Shown: one piece after another, positions 8,890 to 16,123 of the stretch | Position numbering within the stretch: the first letter of the stretch is position 1 | Layout: the number at the start of each line of letters is the position of its first letter | Assembly: GCA_949902595.1 (NCBI GenBank) | Contig: CATLDC010000001.1 | Coordinates: 372,001-436,000, forward strand | Reading direction: 5' to 3' | DNA from: an uncultured Candidatus Melainabacteria bacterium | Lineage (GTDB): Bacteria > Cyanobacteriota > Vampirovibrionia > Gastranaerophilales > Gastranaerophilaceae | Length of the DNA: 64,000 bases | The notes under the pieces: model-generated | What the model was told of the DNA's origin: nothing | What the model saw: the letters and a program-made list of their open reading frames with translations, nothing else | Databases searched by the model: none | Made by a program: the position numbers and the translations under genes

Positions 8890-9954
8890 ATGATAATCAA
8901 ACTTACACAGGCACATATAATTGGCGCATTCATTTCATACCTTATTGGTGTGTTTATCGTACCTTTCGTAATAGAATTTTCCCAGAAAGAAGGTCTTGTG
9001 GATGTTCCGAACGAAAGAAAGATTCATAAACTCCCGATATCCAGACTGGGCGGGATTGCTATTTGGACAAGCGCAATGCTTACCTTCCTGTTTCTGGTGC
9101 TTCTAAGCTACTACCCTTACGGAAGCCTGCTTTCAGGTATCTTGCTGGGCGGCTCATTGATGTTTTTGCTCGGACTTGTGGACGATGTTTATAACCTTGA
9201 TGCTAAATTCAAACTTGTGATACAGCTTTCAATCGCAACAATAGTTTATCTTTTGGGCGTTCAGATTGATACAATTTTTAACCCGTTCGGCGGAGTAATC
9301 CACCTTGGAATATTTTCTTACCCGATAACCCTCCTGTGGATTGTCGGTATCTCAAACGCGGTTAACTTTATTGACGGCGTGGACGGACTTGCCGGCTCTG
9401 TAATCACTGTAAGCTCGATTACTCTTGCGCTGATTGCGGTTGCAATGACACCGGCTCAGCCAATCACCGCGCTGATTGCTTTCATTCTTGCAGGCTCTAT
9501 GCTTGCTTTTCTGACCTTCAATTTCAATCCTGCAAAAATATTTATGGGCGATTCTGGCGCGCTGTTTTCAGGATTTTTGCTTGCAACTCTTTCGATTGCG
9601 GGGGTTATGAAAGGGGCGGCTCTTGCGGTGCTGCTGCCGTTTCTGGTGCTTGCAGTGCCAATTATGGACATAACTTATTCAAGCCTTAGAAGGATTATGA
9701 AGGGCAAATCGCCGTTTGTTGCTGACGCTGAACACATCCATCACAAACTCCTGAAAGCCGGATTCTCGCAAAAGAAGACGGTTGCAATACTTACCTCTGT
9801 GGCAATTGTGGGTGGGGCTGTAGCAACGTATTTTACCGGAACATTGAAGAATTATTTTCTGTATATTGCGGTTCTGATACTGATTATGGTTGTTTTGAGC
9901 ATAAGAAGCGTGATGACTAAACCAAAAGAAGAAGAAACAAAAAAAGAGGCATAA
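8890..9954 (+). CDS. Undecaprenyl-phosphate sugar-1-phosphate transferase (WecA/TagO/MraY superfamily)
   Basis: Integral membrane enzyme that loads a (N-acetyl)hexosamine-1-phosphate from a UDP-sugar onto undecaprenyl phosphate, starting a surface glycan. About ten membrane segments are visible in 354 aa. Conserved acidic motifs: VDDVYNLD, NAVNFIDGVDGLAGS and MGDSGAL; HIHHKLL near the C-terminus is typical of the WecA/TagO branch rather than MraY. I start at ATG 8890 because AAAGGA lies upstream; longer versions would overlap glyA. A rho-independent hairpin overlaps its stop codon. Confidence 0.92.
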   Translation: MIIKLTQAHIIGAFISYLIGVFIVPFVIEFSQKEGLVDVPNERKIHKLPISRLGGIAIWTSAMLTFLFLVLLSYYPYGSLLSGILLGGSLMFLLGLVDDVYNLDAKFKLVIQLSIATIVYLLGVQIDTIFNPFGGVIHLGIFSYPITLLWIVGISNAVNFIDGVDGLAGSVITVSSITLALIAVAMTPAQPITALIAFILAGSMLAFLTFNFNPAKIFMGDSGALFSGFLLATLSIAGVMKGAALAVLLPFLVLAVPIMDITYSSLRRIMKGKSPFVADAEHIHHKLLKAGFSQKKTVAILTSVAIVGGAVATYFTGTLKNYFLYIAVLILIMVVLSIRSVMTKPKEEETKKEA

Positions 9955-9964
9955 GCCTCTTTTT
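9941..9964 (+). terminator. Rho-independent terminator overlapping a stop codon
   Basis: AAAAAGAGGC, loop ATAA, GCCTCTTTTT, then further Ts. The loop contains the TAA of the preceding gene. The A-rich left arm may also serve the convergent EF-hand gene. Confidence 0.85.
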
Positions 9965-9967
9965 TTA

Positions 9968-10519
9968 TTAAGATTTATCATCCAGATACCTGTAATCCAT
10001 CATGCTGCCTTCGTATTCCGTGAGGTCGTCACCGTAAAACATCGACATGTTGTTGATTACGCGGTTTGTGTCTGCGATTTTTTGCTTCTCAACACTGGAG
10101 TTTACTCCGTAAGCCTGTATTTCCTGATTTGTGACCTTGCCGTCGTGATTTGCGTCAATGTCATCGAAGTGCGAAAGCACTGTTTCCTGCAAAGAGGTGC
10201 TCATTCCAGAAGAGGCTCCGAGCGACATGATTTGCTCGCGGGTTAAGCCCTGGGTTGCCATGTTGTTCATGAGCTTCTGGATTTCGTCCGCTGAAATGAT
10301 TCCGTCTCCGTTTGAGTCCACACTGTTGAAATTTGTGGTCAGATAAGACGCAAACGTTGAGCCGTAAGCTGTCTGGGTGATGTTTGTGTTTGTGAGCGCT
10401 GCGTTCAGGTTTTCAAGCGTGAGCCCGTCTTTGTACTGGCTTGAAAGCAGCGAAAAAGAGTTTGTTAAGCCGGCGTTGATTCCGGTGAATAATGAAGACC
10501 CGTCTAATCGTTTGCTCAT
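9968..10519 (-). CDS. EF-hand calcium-binding protein
   Basis: A 183-aa protein with two canonical EF-hand loops: D68-E79 (DSNGDGIISADE) and D122-E133 (DANHDGKVTNQE), each with acidic residues at positions 1, 3, 5 and 12. It has no signal peptide, but the first 60 residues are Ser/Thr/Asn-rich and lack charge (LFTGINAGLTNSFSLLSSQ), as in many proteins secreted by non-Sec routes; that is inference. The function is unknown: calcium sensor or calcium-stabilised surface protein. SD AAGGAG is clear. The perfect palindrome ACATGTATACATGT lies 24 bp upstream. Confidence 0.85.
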   Translation of the reverse strand: MSKRLDGSSLFTGINAGLTNSFSLLSSQYKDGLTLENLNAALTNTNITQTAYGSTFASYLTTNFNSVDSNGDGIISADEIQKLMNNMATQGLTREQIMSLGASSGMSTSLQETVLSHFDDIDANHDGKVTNQEIQAYGVNSSVEKQKIADTNRVINNMSMFYGDDLTEYEGSMMDYRYLDDKS

Positions 10520-10542
10520 AATATATCTCCTTGTGTTTGGTT

Positions 10543-10556
10543 ACATGTATACATGT
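10543..10556. promoter_or_regulatory. 14-bp perfect palindrome upstream of the EF-hand gene
   Basis: ACATGTATACATGT, 24 bp before the EF-hand ATG and overlapping a possible TATACA -10 box. A related spaced version (TACATGT-N8-ACATGTA) occurs at 15749-15770. A dimeric repressor site is one reading. Confidence 0.35.
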
Positions 10557-10674
10557 TCAGTTTAAGGTTTTTTAGACGGAAATCAACTATACAAAAATAT
10601 GTTTTTTCTATAACTTTGGTTGTAGATTTCTGCGGCGGTATGTTATAATAGTGATATAAGAAGGAATTCCAATC

Positions 10675-11274
10675 ATGTTTATACGTAAATGTAAAATAAC
10701 TTTTATCACCCATGGTGCGACTGTGCACAGTCAGGAAGGTATTATTTCCGACAATGAAAAATATCCGAAACTTAGCGATTTTGGGGAAGAAGAAGTTGAA
10801 AAAGTCTGCGAATACCTTGATAAGCGTGCAGTTGCTTACGACAAGATTTATTCAAGCCCGTCAACCAGATGCACCCAGTCCGCGCAGATTATAGCAAAAT
10901 TGTTTAAGAAAAAGATTACGACAATCAACCTTCCTGCGCGTAAATACGGCGAGTGGGACGGCTGCTCCTATGCTGATATATTTGAAAAACACGGCACACG
11001 AGTGCTTGCCAACACTCCGGAGGGCGGGGAGTCCCAGGAAGAGTTCAACAAACGCGTATCAGAAATGATTGACAAGCTGGTTGAAGAAAACAAAGGCAAC
11101 CGCGTGATTATTGTTACCACTCCGGATGTGGTACAGTCAGCGCTTGCAAAAACACTCGGGCTTAGCGGGGTAAACCAGTTCAAGAATCTTATAAAGACAG
11201 GCTCTTTGACTCAGATTAGCTATTTTGAGGGCGACTGGTCGAGCGTGATTTATTCTGATTATATGCCTATTTAG
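10675..11274 (+). CDS. Histidine-phosphatase-fold protein, probably inactive
   Basis: A 199-aa member of the phosphoglycerate mutase/histidine phosphatase superfamily. The fold motifs are kept: IYSSPSTRCTQSA (59-70, the conserved S-P-x-x-R), GEWDG (92-96, catalytic acid region) and TPEGGES. Two catalytic elements are changed. The RHG triad reads T12-H13-G14, losing the phosphate-binding arginine. The second catalytic histidine region (normally SHGG) reads TTPD (148-151). This suggests a pseudophosphatase or a binding protein. SD AAGGAA and TATAAT are present upstream. It stands alone between two tRNA/terminator boundaries. Confidence 0.8.
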   Translation: MFIRKCKITFITHGATVHSQEGIISDNEKYPKLSDFGEEEVEKVCEYLDKRAVAYDKIYSSPSTRCTQSAQIIAKLFKKKITTINLPARKYGEWDGCSYADIFEKHGTRVLANTPEGGESQEEFNKRVSEMIDKLVEENKGNRVIIVTTPDVVQSALAKTLGLSGVNQFKNLIKTGSLTQISYFEGDWSSVIYSDYMPI

Positions 11275-11283
11275 TTTTTGTGG

Positions 11284-11289
11284 TATAAT
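11284..11289 (+). promoter_or_regulatory. tRNA-Glu extended -10 promoter
   Basis: TGTGGTATAAT places TATAAT at 11284-11289, 13 bp before the mature tRNA 5' end, with an extended TGn element. No convincing -35 box. The same TGTGGTATAAT string occurs before the gene at 41155-41373. Confidence 0.5.
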
Positions 11290-11302
11290 AGGTGTAGACC
11301 GT

Positions 11303-11377
11303 AGCGGTATCGTCTAGTGGTTAGGACGGGAGATTCTCATTCTCCAAACAGGGGTTCAATTCCCCTTACCGCCGCCA
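11303..11377 (+). tRNA. tRNA-Glu (anticodon CTC)
   Basis: Full cloverleaf with encoded CCA: D-arm TCGTCTAGTGGTTAGGACG, anticodon stem GGAGA/TCTCC with loop TTCTCAT (anticodon CTC, reads GAG), and T-arm GGGG-TTCAATT-CCCC. The acceptor stem pairs at positions 2-7, but position 1 (A) opposes C72, an A:C mismatch. CTC is the minor Glu isoacceptor in most bacteria; the TTC version must lie elsewhere. Confidence 0.92.
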
Positions 11378-11415
11378 ACAAAAAAGCCCGTGTTTGAGGG
11401 CTTTTTTTGTTGAGG
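11377..11415 (+). terminator. tRNA-Glu rho-independent terminator
   Basis: CAACAAAAAAGCCC pairs with GGGCTTTTTTTGTTG around the loop GTGTTTGA. It is followed by an 11-nt inverted copy of the tRNA T-arm (11414-11424 against 11353-11363). Confidence 0.85.
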
Positions 11416-11443
11416 AATTGAACCAGGCATTAATTATTTAAAT

Positions 11444-11461
11444 GTTACATTTTGTTACAAA
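11444..11461. promoter_or_regulatory. HLR1-like direct repeat upstream of the 11530 gene
   Basis: GTTACATT TT GTTACAAA, a perfect consensus match. It lies about 10 bp upstream of a possible -35/-10 pair (TTCAAC 11472-11477, TATATA 11494-11499). Confidence 0.5.
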
Positions 11462-11529
11462 AAGTCAATTTTTCAACCTGAATTAACTTTATATATATAA
11501 GGTTATTTTTATAAAGGTTAAAGCAGGTT

Positions 11530-12861
11530 ATGATTACTCCAATGGGTTCACTTATGAATATGGAATACATGCTCTATGGCGGGGCTTCCGGATGGAATGC
11601 AAATGTTCCGAGCTTTGTTAACGGCTACAGAGCTAACAATGTGAATTTCATGGGAAACTATGGCGGGTATCCGGCTCAATACAATCAGAACCCGTATCCT
11701 CAAACTGTAAATCCAAACTCTGTTTATGATAGCTTCACTCCTCAAAATCAGAACAAAAATCCTCAACAGGTGGGTTTTGGTGCTTCTAAATCAGATTTGG
11801 ATACACTTGGAAAATATTATCTTCAGGGTATGAATCCAAGTGAATCTTTAATGGGAGCTGCAACTGGCGGTGCAGCATTTGCCCTTGTTAATAATACAAG
11901 ATTTATTGCTCACCCTATCAACTCTCTTTCAACAATCGGAAAAGTTGAAAAGATGTTTGCAGGTGTTAAAGACAAAAACTCCAAATTATATGAACTCTGG
12001 AGAAACGGCGACACTCATCAGTTGATGACAGACGCTTATGCAAGAATGCACAAACTCGAAGGCGGGGCAAAGTCCCGTCTTGGTATGTTCAAAGCAAGAA
12101 TTGATGAAGCAACTTACAAAAGCTTGAAATCTGAAATGGAAGCAGCTTTAAAGAGCGGTAACAAAGAGGCAATTGCAACAGCTACAGAAAAAATCAGAGT
12201 TGCAACAAACGCTAAAACCGGCTGGCTGCCTCGCGGATGGAAAAAGGTAACAGGCGGTGAAGTTGCTGATATTTCTAAGAAAATTGCAGATGATGCAGCA
12301 ATCAAAGCTGCTGTTAAAGAAAATGTTGCAAAAAAAGGCAGCAAGACTATTGCAGAACAGATGAAGCACGGATTCAAAGGTCAGGGCGGAATGGGCGGTC
12401 TGTTCTTCATGGGCATCGAATTTTTGATGGATTGGTCTAAGATTAAGAAAGCATTCTCAAAAGACAATTCAACTGGCATGAAACAGCTTGGCCAAACAAC
12501 TATCAAAGGCGCAGGTTCACTAATCGGATGGACAGCAGGTGAAGCAGTCGGCGCATGGGCTGGTGCAAAACTTGGAGCTTTGGCAGGTACAGCAATCGCA
12601 CCTGGTGTCGGTACAGCAATCGGTGCTGTAGCAGGCTTAATCGGTGGCTCAATTGGATGTGCGTTGATGGGCAAACTTACACATAAGATTGTTGGTGAAG
12701 ATGTCGGCTCAAAAGTTGAAGTAGAAGATATGAAAAAGACTGCACAGGGTCAGGTTAAACTCCTTGAACTTACTATGCAGCAGGCTCAGAGCGATAAAAA
12801 ATTAGACCCTAAGGTTATGAACGCTCTTAACAATGTTGCAAATGCTTACTCTCAAGCATAA
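11530..12861 (+). CDS. Unknown protein with C-terminal glycine-zipper
   Basis: 443 aa, family not recognised. Residues 1-80 are low-complexity and Tyr/Asn/Gln/Pro-rich (YNQNPYPQTVNPNSVYDS). The middle is charged and helical. About residues 335-390 are a Gly/Ala-rich membrane-type zipper (AGAKLGALAGTAIAPGVG, AIGAVAGLIGG) such as is found in envelope-inserted or pore-forming proteins. There is no Sec signal. A degenerate glutamine-rich tail ends it. It is preceded by an HLR1-like site, placing it in the same putative regulon as flagellin. Export by a non-Sec route is a possibility, not shown. Confidence 0.75.
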   Translation: MITPMGSLMNMEYMLYGGASGWNANVPSFVNGYRANNVNFMGNYGGYPAQYNQNPYPQTVNPNSVYDSFTPQNQNKNPQQVGFGASKSDLDTLGKYYLQGMNPSESLMGAATGGAAFALVNNTRFIAHPINSLSTIGKVEKMFAGVKDKNSKLYELWRNGDTHQLMTDAYARMHKLEGGAKSRLGMFKARIDEATYKSLKSEMEAALKSGNKEAIATATEKIRVATNAKTGWLPRGWKKVTGGEVADISKKIADDAAIKAAVKENVAKKGSKTIAEQMKHGFKGQGGMGGLFFMGIEFLMDWSKIKKAFSKDNSTGMKQLGQTTIKGAGSLIGWTAGEAVGAWAGAKLGALAGTAIAPGVGTAIGAVAGLIGGSIGCALMGKLTHKIVGEDVGSKVEVEDMKKTAQGQVKLLELTMQQAQSDKKLDPKVMNALNNVANAYSQA

Positions 12862-12902
12862 TTATCCTATTTTAATTAACCTATAATAACAACTCCCTTT
12901 TG

Positions 12903-12911
12903 TGTTAAAAT
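12903..12911 (+). promoter_or_regulatory. ilvD extended -10 promoter
   Basis: TGTTAAAAT (TGn plus TAAAAT) lies 21 bp before the ilvD ATG and is followed by AAGGG as SD. The same stretch can fold CCCTTTTG against CAGAAGGG, which would mask the SD; this might be attenuator-like or a weak terminator for the upstream gene. Confidence 0.4.
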
Positions 12912-12932
12912 CAAACCAGAAGGGTTTTTATT

Positions 12933-14609
12933 ATGAGAAGCGACAATATCAAAAAGGGAATAGCCAGAACTCCGCACAGGAGCCTTCTTATGGCAACAGG
13001 TGTATCACGAAAGAATATGGAATCCCCGTTCATCGGGATTGCAAGCTCGTTCTCTGATTTGGTTCCGGGACATATCGGAATGCGCGATTTGGAGCGCCAG
13101 ATTGAAAAAGGAATCCACTCAAACGGCGGTCAGGCGTTTATTTTTGGAGTGCCAGCCGTGTGCGACGGAATCGCGATGGGACATTCCGGCATGCAGTACT
13201 CGCTTCCATCCAGAGACCTGATTGCTGACTGTATCGAAACAGTTGCAAACGCTCACCAGCTCGACGGACTTGTCCTGCTTTCTAATTGCGACAAGATTAC
13301 CCCGGGAATGCTTATTGCAGCAGCAAGAATAAATATTCCGTCTATTATTGTGACAGCAGGCCCGATGCTCGACGGAGAGAGCAAGTGCGAAAAACTAACC
13401 ATGATTAAGGGAGCCTTTGAAGCTATTGGAAAGTACCGCAACGGCGAAATAACAGAAGAAAGACTTCTTGAACTTGAAGCCACTTCTTGTCCTTCTGCCG
13501 GTGCTTGCCAGGGACTTTATACCGCAAATACTATGGCTTGTCTTACAGAAGTTATGGGAATGAGCCTGCCATACTGCGCAACCTCTGCTGCTGTTTCTGC
13601 TGAAAAACGAAGAATCGCATTTGAAAGCGGTATGCAGATTGTAGATTGGGTAAGGGAGGATAAAAAGCCTCTGGATATCATAACCCGGGATTCTTTGAGG
13701 AATGCGATTATTGCGGATTTGGCAATGGGCGGGTCTACAAACTCGTTTTTGCATATTCTGGCGATTGCGAATGCGGCTGGTATTGGTGAAAGTTCTATGC
13801 TGGCTGACACCTCACCCCAACCCTCTCCTCAAGGAGAGGGAGTGAATTTGAGGGACTTCGAAGAACTTTCGCACAAAATCCACCAGTTTGTAAAACTCGA
13901 ACCGTCTTCTGATATTACTATGACAAAATTTCATCAGGCAGGCGGGATTCCGGCTGTGGTGGATGAACTTACAAGAAGCGTTCCTGAATTTAAAGGCGGA
14001 GAAATAAAAAATGTCTACGCTGACAAAACAATAATCCATGACTACTCTGAACCTTTCACAACCAAACCCGGACTCGGAATCCTCTACGGAAATATCGCTC
14101 CGGAAGGCTCGGTTATCAAAATTTCAGCGGTCGATGAGAGCTGCTACGAATTTGAAGGCACGGCCAAAACCTTTGATTCGGAAGAAGAAGCAATGCAAGC
14201 ACTTGAAAACGACTTAATAAAAGCCGGCGATGTCATTGTCATCCGCTACGAAGGTCCGAAAGGCGGGCCCGGCATGCGCGAAATGCTAGCTCCAACTTCG
14301 CTTCTTGTGGGCAAAGGACTCGGAACAAAGGCTGCGCTTATTACTGACGGTCGTTTTTCCGGCGGAACACGCGGAATCTGCGTGGGACATATCTGTCCGG
14401 AGGCAGCAAACGGCGGTGTAATCGCGCTTATAAAAGACGGTGACAAAATCAGAATCGATATTAACAAGCGCACGCTTGATTTGCTCGTGCCTCAAGAGGA
14501 ACTTGATGAACGAAGAAAAAATCTCAAGCCGTTTGTCTCAAGCGTAAAGGGCTATCTTGGCAAGTACTCGCGCACCGTTCAGGACGCAAGCCATGGAGCC
14601 ATTGTTTAG
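12933..14609 (+). CDS. ilvD: Dihydroxy-acid dehydratase, carrying an in-frame palindromic insert
   Basis: Iron-sulfur enzyme of branched-chain amino acid synthesis: dihydroxyisovalerate to ketoisovalerate. Motifs: [11 protein letters not shown] (the VPGH form found in E. coli-type enzymes, without the cysteine of the CNxH form), [31 protein letters not shown]. The length of 558 aa is usual. About 290 residues in, the protein reads [19 protein letters not shown]: the middle is encoded by a GC-rich palindrome (13811-13842) present elsewhere in the window, and the reading frame is kept. It sits in a loop between domains. No other ilv genes are nearby. Confidence 0.96.
   Translation: MRSDNIKKGIARTPHRSLLMATGVSRKNMESPFIGIASSFSDLVPGHIGMRDLERQIEKGIHSNGGQAFIFGVPAVCDGIAMGHSGMQYSLPSRDLIADCIETVANAHQLDGLVLLSNCDKITPGMLIAAARINIPSIIVTAGPMLDGESKCEKLTMIKGAFEAIGKYRNGEITEERLLELEATSCPSAGACQGLYTANTMACLTEVMGMSLPYCATSAAVSAEKRRIAFESGMQIVDWVREDKKPLDIITRDSLRNAIIADLAMGGSTNSFLHILAIANAAGIGESSMLADTSPQPSPQGEGVNLRDFEELSHKIHQFVKLEPSSDITMTKFHQAGGIPAVVDELTRSVPEFKGGEIKNVYADKTIIHDYSEPFTTKPGLGILYGNIAPEGSVIKISAVDESCYEFEGTAKTFDSEEEAMQALENDLIKAGDVIVIRYEGPKGGPGMREMLAPTSLLVGKGLGTKAALITDGRFSGGTRGICVGHICPEAANGGVIALIKDGDKIRIDINKRTLDLLVPQEELDERRKNLKPFVSSVKGYLGKYSRTVQDASHGAIV
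13811..13842. repeat. Dispersed GC-rich palindrome, copy A (inside ilvD)
   Basis: CTCACCCCAA followed by stem CCCTCTCC (13821-13828), loop TCAA and GGAGAGGG (13833-13840). Translated in frame as [10 protein letters not shown]. Reverse orientation relative to copies B, C, D and E. Confidence 0.85.
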
Positions 14610-14610
14610 C

Positions 14611-15105
14611 ATGAAATCTAAGCTAAGAAATCAGGCGCGAAAAATTAACCGCGCAGAGTGTTCTCAAAAGCTCTGTGAGCTGCTAAGAGAATCCGAAGTT
14701 TATAAGAACTCAAAGAAGATAATGATTTTTTACCCGTTGAAAGACGAAGTAAACCTTCTTTCGCTTCTCAACGACGACTCAAAAGAGTTCTACCTGCCCA
14801 GAATTGATGGTGAAAACCTTCTTTGCTGTCCGTTTTCAGAGGGTGACGAGCTTTGCTTATCCTGTTTTAAAACAAAAGAGCCTCTGAAAGCGCCCGTTGA
14901 TAAGGGTTCAATAGACCTTGTTGTTGTTCCGGCGCTTTGCTGTGACAAAAACAATTACCGTCTGGGTTATGGTGGCGGGTTTTACGACCGGTTTTTAAAG
15001 GATTACAAGGGTAAAACAGTCGTCTGTCTTCCGCAGGAGCTAATCGTTGACACGGTTTATCCTGAGCCGCATGACATTCCCGTGGATTTAGTTATTGTCT
15101 GCTAA
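14611..15105 (+). CDS. 5-formyltetrahydrofolate cyclo-ligase (MTHFS family)
   Basis: ATP-dependent conversion of 5-formyl-THF to 5,10-methenyl-THF, clearing the futile by-product of GlyA. The 164-aa length is typical but at the short end. Diagnostic ATP/Mg motif LGYGGGFYDRFL near residue 130. The N-terminal basic segment KSKLRNQARKIN matches the family start. I choose ATG 14611, one base after the ilvD stop; an ATG at 14593 inside ilvD has no SD. Functionally linked to glyA in the same window through folate metabolism. Confidence 0.9.
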   Translation: MKSKLRNQARKINRAECSQKLCELLRESEVYKNSKKIMIFYPLKDEVNLLSLLNDDSKEFYLPRIDGENLLCCPFSEGDELCLSCFKTKEPLKAPVDKGSIDLVVVPALCCDKNNYRLGYGGGFYDRFLKDYKGKTVVCLPQELIVDTVYPEPHDIPVDLVIVC

Positions 15106-15438
15106 TTAGCTAAAGTTATAAGAGAACGAGTTCTTAATAGCTGCATCAACCGCGCCTTTAGCAGATTGGAGTTCTGCATCAACCATTTGAAGTCTGGTCT
15201 GGTATTCTTGCATTTGCAAATCCAGTTTCTTTTCAAGAACTATCAGTTTATCTCGTCGTGCTTCCAGCTGTTTGACCGCGGGGTTTTCGGGATCCAAATC
15301 GTTTCCGAGAGCCATAATCTCGTCGGAGGATGCAACCAACTCCATCTTTGCAGATGCAATCCACTGAACCTTGGATTCAAGTGATATTTTGTACGCTGTA
15401 AGGTACATCATTCTGAAGCTGGATGCAAGTAATCCCAT
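15106..15438 (-). CDS. Small MGxxASxxR-type helical protein
   Basis: 110 aa, no known family. It begins MGLLASSFRMMYLTAYKIS and ends in a long helix (LEKKLDLQMQEYQTRLQMVDAE) closing with AIKNSFSYNFS. The 529-aa protein at 17008-18597 has the same layout: MGMAASQARYLALVARKS at the start and LQLELRLKQLDTEQNALSTE...NIEKSFKTFSG at the end. This looks like a short paralogue without the variable middle. Terminal helices flanking a variable centre is also the plan of flagellar rod, hook and filament proteins, so a self-assembling or exported surface protein is possible. SD AAGGAA. Operon with 15451-15720. Confidence 0.75.
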   Translation of the reverse strand: MGLLASSFRMMYLTAYKISLESKVQWIASAKMELVASSDEIMALGNDLDPENPAVKQLEARRDKLIVLEKKLDLQMQEYQTRLQMVDAELQSAKGAVDAAIKNSFSYNFS

Positions 15439-15450
15439 AGCACATTCCTT

Positions 15451-15720
15451 CTATCTTGTTTCGTTTAAGTTCTTGCCTTTCAGGAATGTGTGTTCGTTAC
15501 TTTCTGCAATCAGGCTTTCCATTTTGTGAAGCTGGTGCTTGTGATAATTTACCCTGTATTTTGCCATCTTGAGCTTTTGTCTGATGGTAAGCATGTCCTT
15601 TAGGCTTGAAATTAAACTTTCTGCCAGTGACTTGAATGGATTCTTGCGCTTGAAAAACGAGCGCGTAAAATTCATAAAGTTCACTAACCGTTTCATATTA
15701 TCTTGTAGTTCTTCACGCAT
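15451..15720 (-). CDS. Small basic helical protein
   Basis: 89 aa, strongly basic (FKRKNPFKSL, KLKMAKYRVNYHKHQLHK), predicted all-helical, no membrane segment or signal. Not recognised. AGGAG lies 9 nt before the ATG. TATAAT on the minus strand (15756-15761) and an HLR1-like near-match (15804-15821) lie upstream. Probably co-transcribed with 15106-15438, 12 bp away. Confidence 0.7.
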   Translation of the reverse strand: MREELQDNMKRLVNFMNFTRSFFKRKNPFKSLAESLISSLKDMLTIRQKLKMAKYRVNYHKHQLHKMESLIAESNEHTFLKGKNLNETR

Positions 15721-15748
15721 AAGCTTGTACTCCTATGCCATCTGAGCC

Positions 15749-15770
15749 TACATGTATTATAAAACATGTA
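15749..15770. promoter_or_regulatory. Inverted repeat TACATGT-N8-ACATGTA over a -10 box
   Basis: Arms at 15749-15755 and 15764-15770 flank TATAAT (minus strand, 15756-15761), so a dimer bound here would cover the promoter of 15451-15720. Related to the palindrome at 10543. Confidence 0.4.
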
Positions 15771-15803
15771 ATGCCTAATAATTGCCTGTTATTGGGGGAT
15801 ATT

Positions 15804-15821
15804 GTTACATTTGTTAACATA
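15804..15821. promoter_or_regulatory. Near-match HLR1 site
   Basis: GTTACATT TG TTAACATA: the first half is perfect, the second is TTAACA instead of TTACA. It is placed upstream of the 15451-15720 promoter like the perfect sites elsewhere. Confidence 0.3.
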
Positions 15822-16049
15822 TTATTTTGAACTAGTCCTATTGCCGGTGATACTGTTGAAAACAAACCTGTTTTTGTAATACTCGTTGTGCACTACATGA
15901 TTTAACGGCATTTTTCCTAAAAACTTTAGTTCTTTTCGGTTGTAATAGCGCAATTCGTTACAAAAATTTACAACAGACACTATTGTTTTGCAAATAGCGT
16001 TGTCCAAAAAAATATCCAGCATTCTTCTAAAAAATGTACGTCCTTGCAT
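15822..16049 (-). CDS. Doubtful 75-aa reading frame, possible transposase remnant
   Basis: A 75-codon frame whose middle (SVVNFCNELRYYNRKELKF followed by GKMPLNHVVHNEYYKNRF) faintly resembles the C-terminal YN-x-x-R...P-x-x-Y segment of IS3-type transposases. If real, its SD (GGAGG) is supplied by the flanking GC-rich palindrome. No terminal inverted repeats or catalytic DDE residues are present. It may equally be spurious. Confidence 0.3.
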   Translation of the reverse strand: MQGRTFFRRMLDIFLDNAICKTIVSVVNFCNELRYYNRKELKFLGKMPLNHVVHNEYYKNRFVFNSITGNRTSSK

Positions 16050-16059
16050 TTAGTGTCTC

Positions 16060-16092
16060 CTCCCTCTCCTTGAGGAGAGGGGTTGGGGTGAG
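16060..16092. repeat. Dispersed GC-rich palindrome, copy B (intergenic)
   Basis: CTCCCTCTCC, loop TTGA, GGAGAGGG and the tail GTTGGGGTGAG. The best-preserved intergenic copy. Confidence 0.85.
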
Positions 16093-16123
16093 GTGTCAAC
16101 CAGCCCCGAATGATTCATTTAGA

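Larger units (their letters stand above)
15721..16123. other. 403-base interval without a certain gene
   Basis: Holds the promoter and TACATGT repeat of the 15720 gene, a near HLR1 site, a doubtful 75-codon reading frame (15822-16049) and palindrome copy B. No RNA gene recognised. Confidence 0.6.
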
